A stretch of 64,000 nt of DNA from Pedobacter sp. BAL39 (GCF_000170795.1 NZ_ABCM01000018.1:55914-119913), one strand, 5' to 3'. Counted from the stretch's first letter, positions 26,579 to 36,809 are shown. The notes: generated by a model not told the origin, from the sequence alone. A program made the numbers and translations.

Positions 26579-26617
26579 CAATTGCGGTAAAAAGACACAG
26601 ACGTATAAATTCGTAAC

Positions 26618-26662
26618 AACAGCATTTACTCCTGAGAGTCAGGGCGTAAATGCTGTTTTTTT
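26618..26662 (+). terminator. Terminator between GH31 and the converging HTCS gene
   Basis: A 12-bp stem (AACAGCATTTAC with GTAAATGCTGTT) encloses a loop with a small inner hairpin and is followed by a run of T on the plus strand. Confidence 0.85.
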
Positions 26663-26720
26663 ATGAACCGAATTGTTTTGGTATAAATCAAATGGTTTAG
26701 CTATAAATCCAGTTGTTGTC

Positions 26721-29700
26721 TTATTGATCAAGTTGTTTGATGTACGCAGAAGGCTTGATGCCAAATTGTTTCTGGAAGTCGCGTGTAAAATTTGCGGGTG
26801 AATTGTATCCGATGATAAAGGAGATTTCATTGATTTTATACTGCCTGGTAGCCAGCAGCTCAGCAGCGTGTTTTAGGCGGTATAAAGAGATCAGTGCGCT
26901 GGGAGGCATATTTGTGAGTGCCTTGATTTTTCTATACAATGTTGGGCGGCTCATGTTCATTGTTCTGGAAAGCATCTCCACGTCAAGGCTGGAATCGCTC
27001 AACCTATCAGAGATCACTGTCGTAAGTTGTTCCAGGAAGCTGACATCTGTTTTGGAATAAGCTACGGCCTGAATCTGACTAAGTGGGGATCTGGCAAAAT
27101 GTTCCTTTACCAGTTTCCTGTTGCGGAGCAGGCTTTTGATCTGCATCTCGAGGTGAGACATCGAAAAGGGCTTGTCTATATAAGCATCAGCCCCCGTTCC
27201 CAGGCCTTCTATTCTGGAATCCACTGATGTTTTGGCGGTCAGCAGGATTACTGGGATATGACTGTAGGTAAGGTCGGTTTTAATGCGCCGGCACAAGTCC
27301 AGGCCATTCATCCTTGGCATCATGATATCGCTGACAACCAGCTGTACGGGATGTTTTTCCAGGAGTTCCAGTGCTTCCATGCCGTCGTTTGCTTTGAGGA
27401 TAAAGTACTCACCCCTCAATTCCTGGGAAATGTATTTGAGTATATCATTATGGTCCTCGACAAGCAATATTGACGGAAGTCCGTCCGGTGATGTCCTGTC
27501 TTCAGCATCGTTGATTTCTGAGTCCGCATCTACCGGTTCTTCCACTTTAAAGTCTACCTCTTCCTGCTGGTGTATAGGCAGACTCAGTTTGAAAACATTG
27601 TATTTTTCATTGGTTGTCAGTGTGAGTGTTCCATTGTGCATTTCTGTGAGTGACCTTGCCAGGGCCAGTCCGATGCCACTACCAGAGTGTTTATCATGGT
27701 CATCAATTCTGAAAAAGGGTTCAAAAACCTTCTCATGATACCTTGCAGGGATGAGGGAACCATCATTTTGTACCTCAAGGCTGAAATGATCATCGTTGCT
27801 GTTGAGGGGGCTGATGCTGATGCGTATGGTCCTTTCCGCGTATTTAAAGGCGTTGGATATCAGGTTGATCAGGATTTTTTTGAAAGCCTCAATGTCTACA
27901 TAGGCATGAAGCGTCAGGTGCCGGGGCAGTTCCAGCTCATAGCTTAGTTTTTGTTCCTGTGCGATGATCTGAAAATCTTCATAGATGTCGCTGAGTAAGG
28001 TGTTGATGTTGGTTTTTACAAACACCAGTCTGAGGTTTTCCCGGTCAGACTTTCTGAAATCCAGCAGCTGGTTGGTCAGTTCAATTAGTCGATTGGTATT
28101 CTTGTTAATCATGGTCAGGTTTTCCTTTACTTTTGTATCTAATGCCTCGACGTTGGTAAGCTGGTCTAAAGGCAGCTTAATAAGCGTTAGAGGCGTACGA
28201 AGTTCGTGTGCAATGTTGGTGAAGAAGTCAATCTTCGATTGGTAAATTTCCTGTTTTTTCTCATGCTCAAATTGCTGAAGTTTGGTTTGGTGTTGTCTGT
28301 TCAGGTAAAACTCGTAACTGCGGATGGAATAATAGATGACCATCAAGGTTAGGAGGAGATAAAGAAAATAAGCCGTCATGCTCAGGTATAGTGGAGGCTG
28401 TATGTGAATGAAAAGCTGCTTTGGACTGGTTTTCCATTCTCCGGTATTGCTTTCTGCGGCAAACTCGAAAATATACCTTCCCGGAGAAAGGCCCGTGAAG
28501 AAAACTTTCCTGTTTTCTTCCAGCGCAATCCATGAATCATTCAGTCCTTTGAGCCTGTACTTATACCTGATGGCCTTTGCAGATGAAAAATCAAGTGCAG
28601 CAAACTCCAGGTTGATGTTGTTCTGACTGTGGGTCAGTTGCAGACTATCGGTATCACTGATGCCATGCCTCAATACGGATTGCCGCGTACCTGGTAGCAC
28701 AGGCTGGTTGTTGATTTCCAGAGTGGTGAGGTATAACGGGGGTGATTTTAGGGTTTTATTGAAATCCCGCGGATCGAAACCTATCAGGCCTTTGACGCTG
28801 CCAAAATAAATGATTCCATTGGATGCCCTGTACGATGCACTATAGTTGAACTGATCCGTGATCAGTCCGTTATCCTGTGTGTAAGTTGTGATCTTGCCGG
28901 TAGCCATGTTCATGCGCATGAGCCCTTTCGTGGAGCTCATCCATAGCTGGTGCTGATCATCTTCAACAACCCGGTATACATAATTGCTGGACAGACCAGT
29001 ATGCGTGTTGTAAGCTGTTTTTTTGCTGCCGTTGTTGTCCAGTTTGAAAACGCCAGCACCTTCAGTGCAAAACCACAAATGATGCTGACTGTCTTCATAA
29101 ATGTAATGTATGGTAGTTTCTGCTCCACCAGTTTTAGGCAGGGAGCCATTGCCAAATTTAAGAGGAGTGCTTTTTCCGGAAATGGGGTCATAGCAAATCG
29201 CCCCCTTGTTGGCCGTGCCGATCCATAACCTGCCAAGATGGTCTTCGGACAGGGCGAAAACACCGTCAGAGAGGTCGAATCCCTCAACAGCGGTTACCTG
29301 TTTTGTGTTTTTGTTAAACTCATACAGCCCTGCACTCGGTCCGATGGTACCCAGGTATATTTTTCCCTGCCTGGTGGCCAGCAGACAGAGGACAAAGTTG
29401 CTTCTTTCCTTGTACTTTGCAGCGAGTGTTCCATACCTTTCCGTGATGAAACCGGTATTGATGTCGAGCACCTCCAGGCCGTTCTGAAAAAGGCCAATGT
29501 AGAGCTGATTTCCTGACATCAGCAAGGCGTGAACGTTGTTGTGCGCAAGACCATTCGACTTCCCATTGAAGCGGAAGTTTCTAACTAAACCAGAACTGAT
29601 GTCAAGCTTGCTGATCCCTGCATCTTCAGTCCCGATCCAGATGCTTTGCTGCCGGTCTTCACAGATGGCACTAATGGCATTTCCGGAGATGGACTGCTCG

Positions 29701-30713
29701 TTCTTCAGCGGATAATATTTCCGGAACCTTGAGTTTTTGGAATTTTGGTAGTTGAGTCCGCCGAAATAGGTGCCCACCCACATCCCACCATCCGAATCTC
29801 TGCAGAAGGCGTATATGGCATTGTCGTTGATGGCATAGGGATCACTCTGATTTTTCTGGAACACCATGGTCTCCTGCGTTTTCTGCTTATATACCACTAC
29901 ACCAGATTCTGTGGCTACCCAATATTCCCCTGGTTCTCCAGGCAGGATGGCACGGACATTCAGCTCTGTTCCGTCAGCATTTCTGCTGAGTATAGGACTG
30001 GATTGCCTTGTTTCCGGATTGAAGCTGAGCAGGCCCAGTTTGTTTGTTCCGATGACGTAACCCGTGCTGGTCTCCGCAATAGCCGTTATAGGTTGAAGGT
30101 TTATGGGTAGGTTTTTTTCTACCACCTGAAAATGTCTGCTATTAGTACTGCCTGGCTGATATCTGATGATCTCGCCTTCGTCGTTACCCATCAGCAGCTG
30201 CTGATGCCGGTCTAATATCAGGCAATTGGCCCGGATGTGCAGGTCGGTGAGTTTTTTAGTCTTGAGGTGGTACGACCAAAGACGATTGCCGGCCAGGAAC
30301 CATAAGTGCTGGCGGCCATCGGTCACTATGAAGGTCACCCTATCGAAAGGAGCAATGACTGACTCCTCAAAAGATTCTGTTTTCGGGTCAAAGCGATATA
30401 AACCCCTGCCGGTACCTATCCACAGCTTTCCTTCATTGTCCTGACACATGGCATGAAGCTGGTCATCGCCAATGCCGCCAAACCGATGCCTGTCATTTCT
30501 GAACTTCTTGAAATTGAAGCCGTCGAAGCGGTTTAGTCCGTCTTTGGTACCAAGCCAGATGAAACCTTTCTTATCCTGAAGTATACTCAATACGGTATTG
30601 TGTGAGAGGCCGTCATCCGTCATGAAATGGCGGAAGTAATAACGGCTTGCTTGTCCGTAACTCGTTAAATACAGCACCAGCAATAGGGCTGTTAGAAGAT
30701 ATGGTATCCTGCT
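26721..30713 (-). CDS. Hybrid two-component system regulator (HTCS) controlling a glycan locus
   Basis: The product has 1330 residues from the ATG at 30713. An upstream in-frame start at 30746 precedes the signal peptide. The order is signal peptide, two seven-bladed reg_prop beta-propellers (about 25-690; repeated GLNRFDG, WIGT and HNNV motifs), Y_Y_Y domain (about 700-780) and one transmembrane helix. The cytoplasmic part has HisKA (AHELRTPL, phospho-acceptor near His836), HATPase_c (GSGIGLALA), a receiver (acceptor Asp near 1128 in VVSDIMMP, Lys in YIDKPFS) and a C-terminal AraC-type helix-turn-helix. Such proteins bind a specific oligosaccharide in the periplasm and activate the adjacent PUL. 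It is divergent from a SusC/SusD pair and convergent with GH31, which defines the regulated locus. Confidence 0.96.
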   Translation of the reverse strand, partial: SRIPYLLTALLLVLYLTSYGQASRYYFRHFMTDDGLSHNTVLSILQDKKGFIWLGTKDGLNRFDGFNFKKFRNDRHRFGGIGDDQLHAMCQDNEGKLWIGTGRGLYRFDPKTESFEESVIAPFDRVTFIVTDGRQHLWFLAGNRLWSYHLKTKKLTDLHIRANCLILDRHQQLLMGNDEGEIIRYQPGSTNSRHFQVVEKNLPINLQPITAIAETSTGYVIGTNKLGLLSFNPETRQSSPILSRNADGTELNVRAILPGEPGEYWVATESGVVVYKQKTQETMVFQKNQSDPYAINDNAIYAFCRDSDGGMWVGTYFGGLNYQNSKNSRFRKYYPLKNEQSISGNAISAICEDRQQSIWIGTEDAGISKLDISSGLVRNFRFNGKSNGLAHNNVHALLMSGNQLYIGLFQNGLEVLDINTGFITERYGTLAAKYKERSNFVLCLLATRQGKIYLGTIGPSAGLYEFNKNTKQVTAVEGFDLSDGVFALSEDHLGRLWIGTANKGAICYDPISGKSTPLKFGNGSLPKTGGAETTIHYIYEDSQHHLWFCTEGAGVFKLDNNGSKKTAYNTHTGLSSNYVYRVVEDDQHQLWMSSTKGLMRMNMATGKITTYTQDNGLITDQFNYSASYRASNGIIYFGSVKGLIGFDPRDFNKTLKSPPLYLTTLEINNQPVLPGTRQSVLRHGISDTDSLQLTHSQNNINLEFAALDFSSAKAIRYKYRLKGLNDSWIALEENRKVFFTGLSPGRYIFEFAAESNTGEWKTSPKQLFIHIQPPLYLSMTAYFLYLLLTLMVIYYSIRSYEFYLNRQHQTKLQQFEHEKKQEIYQSKIDFFTNIAHELRTPLTLIKLPLDQLTNVEALDTKVKENLTMINKNTNRLIELTNQLLDFRKSDRENLRLVFVKTNINTLLSDIYEDFQIIAQEQKLSYELELPRHLTLHAYVDIEAFKKILINLISNAFKYAERTIRISISPLNSNDDHFSLEVQNDGSLIPARYHEKVFEPFFRIDDHDKHSGSGIGLALARSLTEMHNGTLTLTTNEKYNVFKLSLPIHQQEEVDFKVEEPVDADSEINDAEDRTSPDGLPSILLVEDHNDILKYISQELRGEYFILKANDGMEALELLEKHPVQLVVSDIMMPRMNGLDLCRRIKTDLTYSHIPVILLTAKTSVDSRIEGLGTGADAYIDKPFSMSHLEMQIKSLLRNRKLVKEHFARSPLSQIQAVAYSKTDVSFLEQLTTVISDRLSDSSLDVEMLSRTMNMSRPTLYRKIKALTNMPPSALISLYRLKHAAELLATRQYKINEISFIIGYNSPANFTRDFQKQFGIKPSAYIKQLDQ

Positions 30714-30959
30714 CATCAATCGGTTGCTAAATCCAGGGGCCTGCAAAAACTCAGGGCTATAAAAATAAACTACTTCCCCGGGATATCGGGGATTTATTTA
30801 GCACAGCAGTCATATTGAATCATAGTGATTAAAAATTGAACAGCAGCGATAAGCCATTCCATTTTTATTGAAATACATTCGATGCGGTTTAATGGAACGG
30901 CTGATGCCCCCAATATCAGTCCTGAACATTTCCCCTTTAACCAATATAGACAATTTATT

Positions 30960-33900
30960 ATGAACGGAAAATTACGAAATTTTAGAATTTCATTATTAGC
31001 GAGATCCTTTGTGTTTCTTATGGTGCTAATTTTTCAACTTATCGCTGTGGAGGCCATTGCAAGCCCTCCCAGTGTTGCATTAAAACACCCTCCGGTAGCG
31101 ATCACCGGTAAAATTACCGATGAGAAGGGTGACCCGATACCAGGGGTTTCCATTAAAGAAAAGGGCACTAAAAACGGCGCAGTTACAGATGTAAACGGAG
31201 GCTACCGACTTACTGTAAATGGTCCGGCATCAGTGCTCGTGGTGAGTTATGTTGGGTACAACAGCCAGGAAGTGACTGTTGGCGAACGAACGACCATCAA
31301 TTTCAGTTTGAAAGAAAGCTCGAATGCCCTTGATGAGGTTGTGGTGGTAAGCGTTGGTTACGGTACGCTCGACAAAAAGGAAGTCTCGAGTGCCATCACG
31401 CACGTGAGCGCCCGTGAGCTGCAAACGGTAGCCAGTAATAGTCCACTTCAGGGATTACAGGGTAAAGTTGCAGGTCTGACTGTCACGAATACTGCCAATG
31501 GCGATCCGAATTCAACACCTTCTATACAGATGCGTGGTGTCTCTTCCAGAAATGCAGGCCTTGGACCATTGTACATCATTAACGGTGTCATTGGAGGTAA
31601 TATTGATAACGTCAATCAAAATGATATCGAATCTATTGATGTGTTAAAAGGTGGTGCAGCTTCTGCAATTTATGGCACCAGGGGAAGTAATGGTGTCATC
31701 ATCATCACTTTAAAAAAGGGGTCAGAGCAATCCCAATTGTTTTATGATGGCTATAGCAGCATGGATTATATCACAAATGCCTATGAGGTGCTTTCTAAAG
31801 ATGCGTTTGTTGCCAATCGGGTGCCGAACAATAAAGGCGTGGACTACGGAGGGAATACGGATTGGCAGAAAGAAGTCAGCCGGTCAGCGGCCATCGGACA
31901 AAAACATACGCTTCAACTATCGGGTGGTTCAGGTACAACAAACTTCTTTGCCTCAGCTGATTATCGCGATGCAGATGGAATTGACCTTCGTGCAAATAAG
32001 AGAGAATATGGCACGAGAATCAATGCCAATTACACTTCAAAAGATAAGACCTATGAAGTGAGTCTAATGGCGGCACCACGTTATGCCCAAACCAGAAAGG
32101 CAGATTATAGCGGTTTTAAGAATTCATTGACACTGAATCCAACATTTCCGGTATACAATGAGAGGGGGCAGTACAACTATCTGAACACAGGGTTCGATGC
32201 GAGTAACCCAGTTGAGAATGCGAGAATGATCAAGGCGCAGGAGGAAATTAAGAAGATAGACATCAGCGGTAGCCTAAAGGTCAACCTATTGGACAACCTG
32301 AATACGATGGTGGTGGTGTCTGAAGCAAGTTCTTCATTTAAAAATTTGGACTTTAGGCCTTCTACGCTGTCTAATATTGTATATAATAACCAGACGATCA
32401 AGTCCAACTATGCACAGCAGGAACAAACGGAAAGTGATGTGAAAAACCTGGAATGGACTGCCAATTATTCTACTGCATTTGAAAAGCATCGCATAAAACT
32501 ACTGGGTGGTTATTCTTATTCCTTATCGAATTACAAGCAATTCCGAGCGAGCAACTATGATTTTCCTTTCGATGCCTTTTCATGGAATAATCTGGGCTCA
32601 GGTTTATATAACGGTGGAGCGGCAGGAAATGGTCAGGATGCCGTTGCTTCCACACAGAATGGATCTACCTTGATTTCTTTCTTCGGGCGTATCAATTATG
32701 ACTTTGACCATAAATATATTGTCACTGCCAGCTTGCGCCGTGAAGGGTCTTCGAAATTTGGAATCGACAATAAATGGGGGAACTTCCCGGCAGTATCTGC
32801 AGCATGGCGTATTACTGAAGAGCCTTTTCTGAAGGAAAAAATATCCTGGCTGGATGACTTAAAACTACGTGTGGATTTTGGTGTCACCGGAAATCAGGAC
32901 TTCGACAATTACCTGTCACTGTTGTTGTATAGCGGCTTTGGTTATTTCCCTTTTAACGGCACAAATTATCAGGTATATGGGCCGAATAAAAATTCGAATC
33001 CCAATCTGCGATGGGAAAAAGCGCATAACTTTAACGCGGGATTAGATTTTGAGGTCTTGAAAGGCAGAATTACAGGTGCCTTGAATTACTATGTGAGGAC
33101 CAATAAAGATCTGCTTGGAGAATACGATGTTCCTGTCCCTCCGAACCCGCACGAAAGAACTTATGCGAATGTAGGTACACTTAAAAATTCGGGTGTAGAG
33201 CTGCAGATTCAGGCTAATCCAATAAAGACCGATGATTTCAGTTACAGCATCACGCTTGCGGGTGCTTACAATGACAATAAATTTATTTCTTTTTCCAATG
33301 ATCTTTATAAAGGGGCGGCATATCTTGACGTTGCTGGTTTACCCGCTCCGGGATCTCCGGGAACCATCCAAAGACTTGAAGAAGGCCGACGGATTGGTTC
33401 ATTTTATACCTACCGTAATGCAGGCATCAGTGAGGATGGGACATTGCTCGTTTATAAAAAGGACGGCAGTGTTGTCCCAGCAAATCAGGCCAACAATGAT
33501 GACAAGCAGTATGTTGGAAATGGTCTGCCAAAGTTTACCGCCTCTCTAGGCAATACCTTTACGTATAAACAATTTGACCTGAGCATTTTTCTCAGAGGAA
33601 ACTTCGGATACAAAGTTTTCAATACACCCGCATTTTACCTGGGGACACCGGCAACCCAGGCTGATGTTAATGTGCTGACTTCTGCTTACGACAGCGGTAG
33701 CAAATACTCCAAACTGACAAATAGCAGCAGCCTTTCTATTCCTTCAGACTATTTCCTGGAGAACGGTTCATTTGTGAAAATCGATAACGTTGCACTGGGG
33801 TATAAACAATCGGTCAATTCCAAATTTGTTCACGGGATAAGGCTTTATGCGGCCGGCCGGAACCTGCATACCTTTAAAAAATACAGTGTAGGTGATCCCG

Positions 33901-34001
33901 ACCTGATTCCTGTGAACGGTCTGACACCAGGGGTCAATACCTCTCTGAATTATTATCCTTCTACACTTCAGCTGATTTTCGGTGCACAAATTACTTTCTA
34001 A
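30960..34001 (+). CDS. SusC/RagA-type TonB-dependent receptor without STN domain
   Basis: I choose the ATG at 30960 because it opens directly on the signal peptide; an in-frame ATG at 30882 would add 26 residues. The protein has 1013 residues. The order is signal peptide (about 1-38), CarboxypepD_reg-like domain (about 45-125; GKITDEKGDPIPGVSIKEKG), TonB-box/plug start (EVVVVSVGYGTLDKKEVSSAITHV), plug (IQMRGVSSR) and outer-membrane barrel ending in ITF. It lacks an STN domain, which fits control by the neighbouring HTCS rather than a FecI/FecR pair. It imports oligosaccharide with the SusD encoded 10 bp downstream. Confidence 0.95.
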   Translation: MNGKLRNFRISLLARSFVFLMVLIFQLIAVEAIASPPSVALKHPPVAITGKITDEKGDPIPGVSIKEKGTKNGAVTDVNGGYRLTVNGPASVLVVSYVGYNSQEVTVGERTTINFSLKESSNALDEVVVVSVGYGTLDKKEVSSAITHVSARELQTVASNSPLQGLQGKVAGLTVTNTANGDPNSTPSIQMRGVSSRNAGLGPLYIINGVIGGNIDNVNQNDIESIDVLKGGAASAIYGTRGSNGVIIITLKKGSEQSQLFYDGYSSMDYITNAYEVLSKDAFVANRVPNNKGVDYGGNTDWQKEVSRSAAIGQKHTLQLSGGSGTTNFFASADYRDADGIDLRANKREYGTRINANYTSKDKTYEVSLMAAPRYAQTRKADYSGFKNSLTLNPTFPVYNERGQYNYLNTGFDASNPVENARMIKAQEEIKKIDISGSLKVNLLDNLNTMVVVSEASSSFKNLDFRPSTLSNIVYNNQTIKSNYAQQEQTESDVKNLEWTANYSTAFEKHRIKLLGGYSYSLSNYKQFRASNYDFPFDAFSWNNLGSGLYNGGAAGNGQDAVASTQNGSTLISFFGRINYDFDHKYIVTASLRREGSSKFGIDNKWGNFPAVSAAWRITEEPFLKEKISWLDDLKLRVDFGVTGNQDFDNYLSLLLYSGFGYFPFNGTNYQVYGPNKNSNPNLRWEKAHNFNAGLDFEVLKGRITGALNYYVRTNKDLLGEYDVPVPPNPHERTYANVGTLKNSGVELQIQANPIKTDDFSYSITLAGAYNDNKFISFSNDLYKGAAYLDVAGLPAPGSPGTIQRLEEGRRIGSFYTYRNAGISEDGTLLVYKKDGSVVPANQANNDDKQYVGNGLPKFTASLGNTFTYKQFDLSIFLRGNFGYKVFNTPAFYLGTPATQADVNVLTSAYDSGSKYSKLTNSSSLSIPSDYFLENGSFVKIDNVALGYKQSVNSKFVHGIRLYAAGRNLHTFKKYSVGDPDLIPVNGLTPGVNTSLNYYPSTLQLIFGAQITF

Positions 34002-34011
34002 AGAAACATAC

Positions 34012-35751
34012 ATGAAAAAGTATTTCAACATAAAAAATATTAAAATCACTTCAGTCATTGCTTTGGCCATTTTTTCCGGATGTACCAAGCTGGACGAAGA
34101 AGTTTATGATAAAATAGATGCAGGTGCATTCCTCCAGCGGCGCGATGATGTCATCCGCGATTTCCTACGTCCGTTTGAACATGCCTATTGGAGCATTCAG
34201 GGTGGCGATGTCTTCGCCGCAAATGAAGATACGTCAGACGAGTTCGGAACTTACAATCGTCAGGGAGACTGGCAGGATGGAGGATATTACCAACGGATGC
34301 ATTATCATACCTGGACTGCCGAAGATGGTTTTACCAGCAACGCCTGGATCTCTTTCTATCAGGGGATTGTGCTGGCGACCAACTCACTACAGGATATGGA
34401 AAGCATCACAGATCCGGAGAAACTCAATGTCACACCGGTGGAGCTTGCCGATTTCAAGGCGGAACTGCGTACACTGCGCGCCTGGTTTCACCTGAGGGCA
34501 TTAGATTTCTATAGGAATATAGAGATCATCAGGACAGTGAAAAATGAAACGCAGGGTGGATTGCAGGCCACTCCTCAGGAAGCATTTGACTTTATTGAGT
34601 CAGAGTTGAAAGCTTCGATCCCTGATCTGCCATTAAGGGCTTCGCTGGGTAACAACAGCATCGGACGCTGGACACAGGCGGGGGCAGCGTCGTTATTGGC
34701 GAGGTTGTACTTAAATTCCAAAGTGTACACCGGGGTAGATAAATTTGCTGAATGTGCGGCCATTTCGCAGGATATTATTGACGGGAAATATGGTGCTTAT
34801 GCACTCGATACAAGATGGGATGCTCCATTTGACTATACCAATAATCAGCCCAATTCGGAGGTGATCTACGGATTTCCATCCAGTCTTACCCGTACACACT
34901 GGCAGTATGATAGTGGCATGTATTTCTGGGGAATGACTTATGATGCAGCACCTCTTTACTGTGGTTTTACCGACTTTGGAAAGTCGAATCCTAAGTTTGC
35001 ACTTCAGCCGGGACGTGACGTGGATAGTGTGGAATATGCTTTTCAGCTTGGTAAACCATTTGTTAAATTTCAAAAGTACCCGGATGACGTACGTCTCAAA
35101 CTTTATAAGAACCTTGGCAACAGCAAACGCGAGGGAATGTTTTTGTATGGATATCTTCCATTTCAACGGAGTGTGAATGGCAGTACCGTAGCAGATACGG
35201 TTAGGGGTAATAAAGGCCCTTACGCCCTGTTTATACGCGATCAGGTGGGGATGTTTCTGGACACCAAGCCTGGTAAACAAATTACCGATAAGACGTCCAA
35301 TATGAACCATGCGGACCACAATTCCGGGGTATTCATGGTTAAATATCCGGTTTATCCGACATCTGATGCAAATCGCATCACCTCAGCTTATGCCGAAATC
35401 CGCCTGTCTGAAGTTTATTACATGCTTGCTGAGTGTAAATACCGTGCGGGCGATAAAGCAGGCGCAGCAGTGTTATTAAATGCGGTGCGCCGACGTAACT
35501 ATCCTGAGGGATCAACAAGTCTTTATCGTCCGGATGGAGGTCAGTTGACTGATCAGGAGGTTTTGGACGAGTGGGGTAGGGAGTTTCTTGGTGAAAACAG
35601 ACGGAGGACAGACTTGATCCGTTGGGGAGTTTTCAGCAGTGGTGTTTGGTGGGACAAACAGGCGGATGCAGATAAACACACTGAGATTTTTCCTATAGGT
35701 AGGAAAGTGTTGAATGTGAATCCTCAGCTAAAACAAAATCCTGGATATTAG
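34012..35751 (+). CDS. SusD/RagB family glycan-binding lipoprotein
   Basis: From the ATG at 34012 the protein has 579 residues. The in-frame extension to 33982 overlaps susC and adds nothing resembling a signal. A lipoprotein signal ends in FSGC (Cys near 23), followed by TKLDEEVYDKIDAG. SusD landmarks are the helix pair with ELRTLRAWFHLRALDFYRNI, SYLARLYLNS-like TPR helices, AEIRLSEVYYMLAECKYRAG, EFLGENRRRTDLIRW and a terminal NPQLKQNPGY. It forms the surface lid for the preceding SusC and determines glycan binding. It is the last gene of the susCD operon and is followed by a strong terminator. Confidence 0.95.
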   Translation: MKKYFNIKNIKITSVIALAIFSGCTKLDEEVYDKIDAGAFLQRRDDVIRDFLRPFEHAYWSIQGGDVFAANEDTSDEFGTYNRQGDWQDGGYYQRMHYHTWTAEDGFTSNAWISFYQGIVLATNSLQDMESITDPEKLNVTPVELADFKAELRTLRAWFHLRALDFYRNIEIIRTVKNETQGGLQATPQEAFDFIESELKASIPDLPLRASLGNNSIGRWTQAGAASLLARLYLNSKVYTGVDKFAECAAISQDIIDGKYGAYALDTRWDAPFDYTNNQPNSEVIYGFPSSLTRTHWQYDSGMYFWGMTYDAAPLYCGFTDFGKSNPKFALQPGRDVDSVEYAFQLGKPFVKFQKYPDDVRLKLYKNLGNSKREGMFLYGYLPFQRSVNGSTVADTVRGNKGPYALFIRDQVGMFLDTKPGKQITDKTSNMNHADHNSGVFMVKYPVYPTSDANRITSAYAEIRLSEVYYMLAECKYRAGDKAGAAVLLNAVRRRNYPEGSTSLYRPDGGQLTDQEVLDEWGREFLGENRRRTDLIRWGVFSSGVWWDKQADADKHTEIFPIGRKVLNVNPQLKQNPGY

Positions 35752-35788
35752 TTACCCTCTCATAATGTAAATCTTTATTTATAAAGTG

Positions 35789-35822
35789 CCGTCTTACAAG
35801 TGAATTGTAAGGCGGTTTTTTT
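35789..35822 (+). terminator. Terminator after susD
   Basis: An 11-bp stem (CCGTCTTACAA with TTGTAAGGCGG, one wobble pair) closes a 5-nt loop and is followed by TTTTTTT. Confidence 0.9.
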
Positions 35823-35847
35823 ATGTTTTTTGCCAGGTGTTGTGTTT

Positions 35848-35892
35848 TTTGCCAAATGGCAAATGAAATGGTTTTTAAGCCAGGCATCTTTG
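35848..35892 (+). promoter_or_regulatory. Perfect TTTGCCA-N2-TGGCAAA operator with -7 element before an SDR gene
   Basis: TTTGCCAAATGGCAAA at 35848-35863 has two perfect 7-bp arms. Its centre (35855.5) lies exactly 33 bp upstream of the centre of the -7-like octamer CATCTTTG (35885-35892). No TTTG stands at -33, as expected if an activator at -41.5 replaces it. A further half-site TTTGCCA lies at 35829-35835. It matches the site before the Crp/Fnr gene at 14178. Confidence 0.65.
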
Positions 35893-35915
35893 TGCTGTTA
35901 ATAAAACATAAAAGA

Positions 35916-36725
35916 ATGAAAACAGTATTGGTCACGGGAGCTTCGTCAGGTATAGGGAAAGCAACCGCAGTTTACCTGGCACAAAATGGGTACAAAGTTT
36001 ACGGAGCTGCACGTAGAACGGAGAAGTTGGAAGAGTTGAAAACACTAGGAGTGATCCCGATCTCTATGGATGTTACCAACGAGGAAAGTCTGAGCAGATG
36101 CGTTGAGCGGATTATGAAAGAGGCAGGAGGGATCGATATTTTGGTCAACAATGCTGGTTCAGGTTACTATGGTGCGTTGGAAGATATGCCCATGTCCGAC
36201 GCAAGATACCAAATGGAAGTAAACGTTTTTGCCGTTGCACGCTTGATACAATTAGTGCTTCCAGGTATGCGGAAAAACAAATATGGAAAAATTATAAATA
36301 TCTCTTCAATTGGCGGTAAAGTAACGCTGCCTATGGGTGTTTGGTATCACGCAAGTAAATTCGCTATTGAGGGTTTGAGCGACGCACTTCGTAAGGAAGT
36401 GAAATCGTTTGGAATTGATGTCGTGGTCATTGAACCAGGTGGAACAAGATCGGAAATGACGGGTCTTGGAACGGGATACTTAAGCCGGATATCAGGAGAT
36501 ACCGTTTATAGCCATTTAGCAAAAGGTGTAAGCAAAATGTATGCGGCGACAGAAAAAGGAGCGGCTGACCCTATTGTTATTGCTAAACTCATTAAAAAAG
36601 GAATTGAAGCAAAATGTCCTAAAACGAGGTATGCCGGTGCTTCGGGAGCTAAACCAATGCTGTTTTTAAGGAAGATTTTGTCAGACAAGATGTTCGACAG
36701 GATGGTAATGAGTCAGATGAAGTAA
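35916..36725 (+). CDS. Short-chain dehydrogenase/reductase (SDR)
   Basis: I place the start at 35916, giving 269 residues. The frame extends to 35823, but that region holds the operator and promoter. The classical SDR pattern is complete: the nucleotide-binding TGASSGIGKAT at the N-terminus, NNAG in the fourth strand, the catalytic Ser in INISSIGG and the YHASK (Y-x-x-x-K) motif, then a PG motif (IEPGGTRSEM). It reduces or oxidises an unknown carbonyl or alcohol with NAD(P). The basic residues in AARRTEK after the second strand suggest NADP(H) preference. A Crp-type palindrome precedes it. The gene is monocistronic. Confidence 0.93.
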   Translation: MKTVLVTGASSGIGKATAVYLAQNGYKVYGAARRTEKLEELKTLGVIPISMDVTNEESLSRCVERIMKEAGGIDILVNNAGSGYYGALEDMPMSDARYQMEVNVFAVARLIQLVLPGMRKNKYGKIINISSIGGKVTLPMGVWYHASKFAIEGLSDALRKEVKSFGIDVVVIEPGGTRSEMTGLGTGYLSRISGDTVYSHLAKGVSKMYAATEKGAADPIVIAKLIKKGIEAKCPKTRYAGASGAKPMLFLRKILSDKMFDRMVMSQMK

Positions 36726-36809
36726 CATTTAAACAAATTTAGCATTGCAACTTTAAGAATTTTAGATGTTTATGTATGTAAATTACTTATAGTCAGTTTT
36801 TTGTATGTT

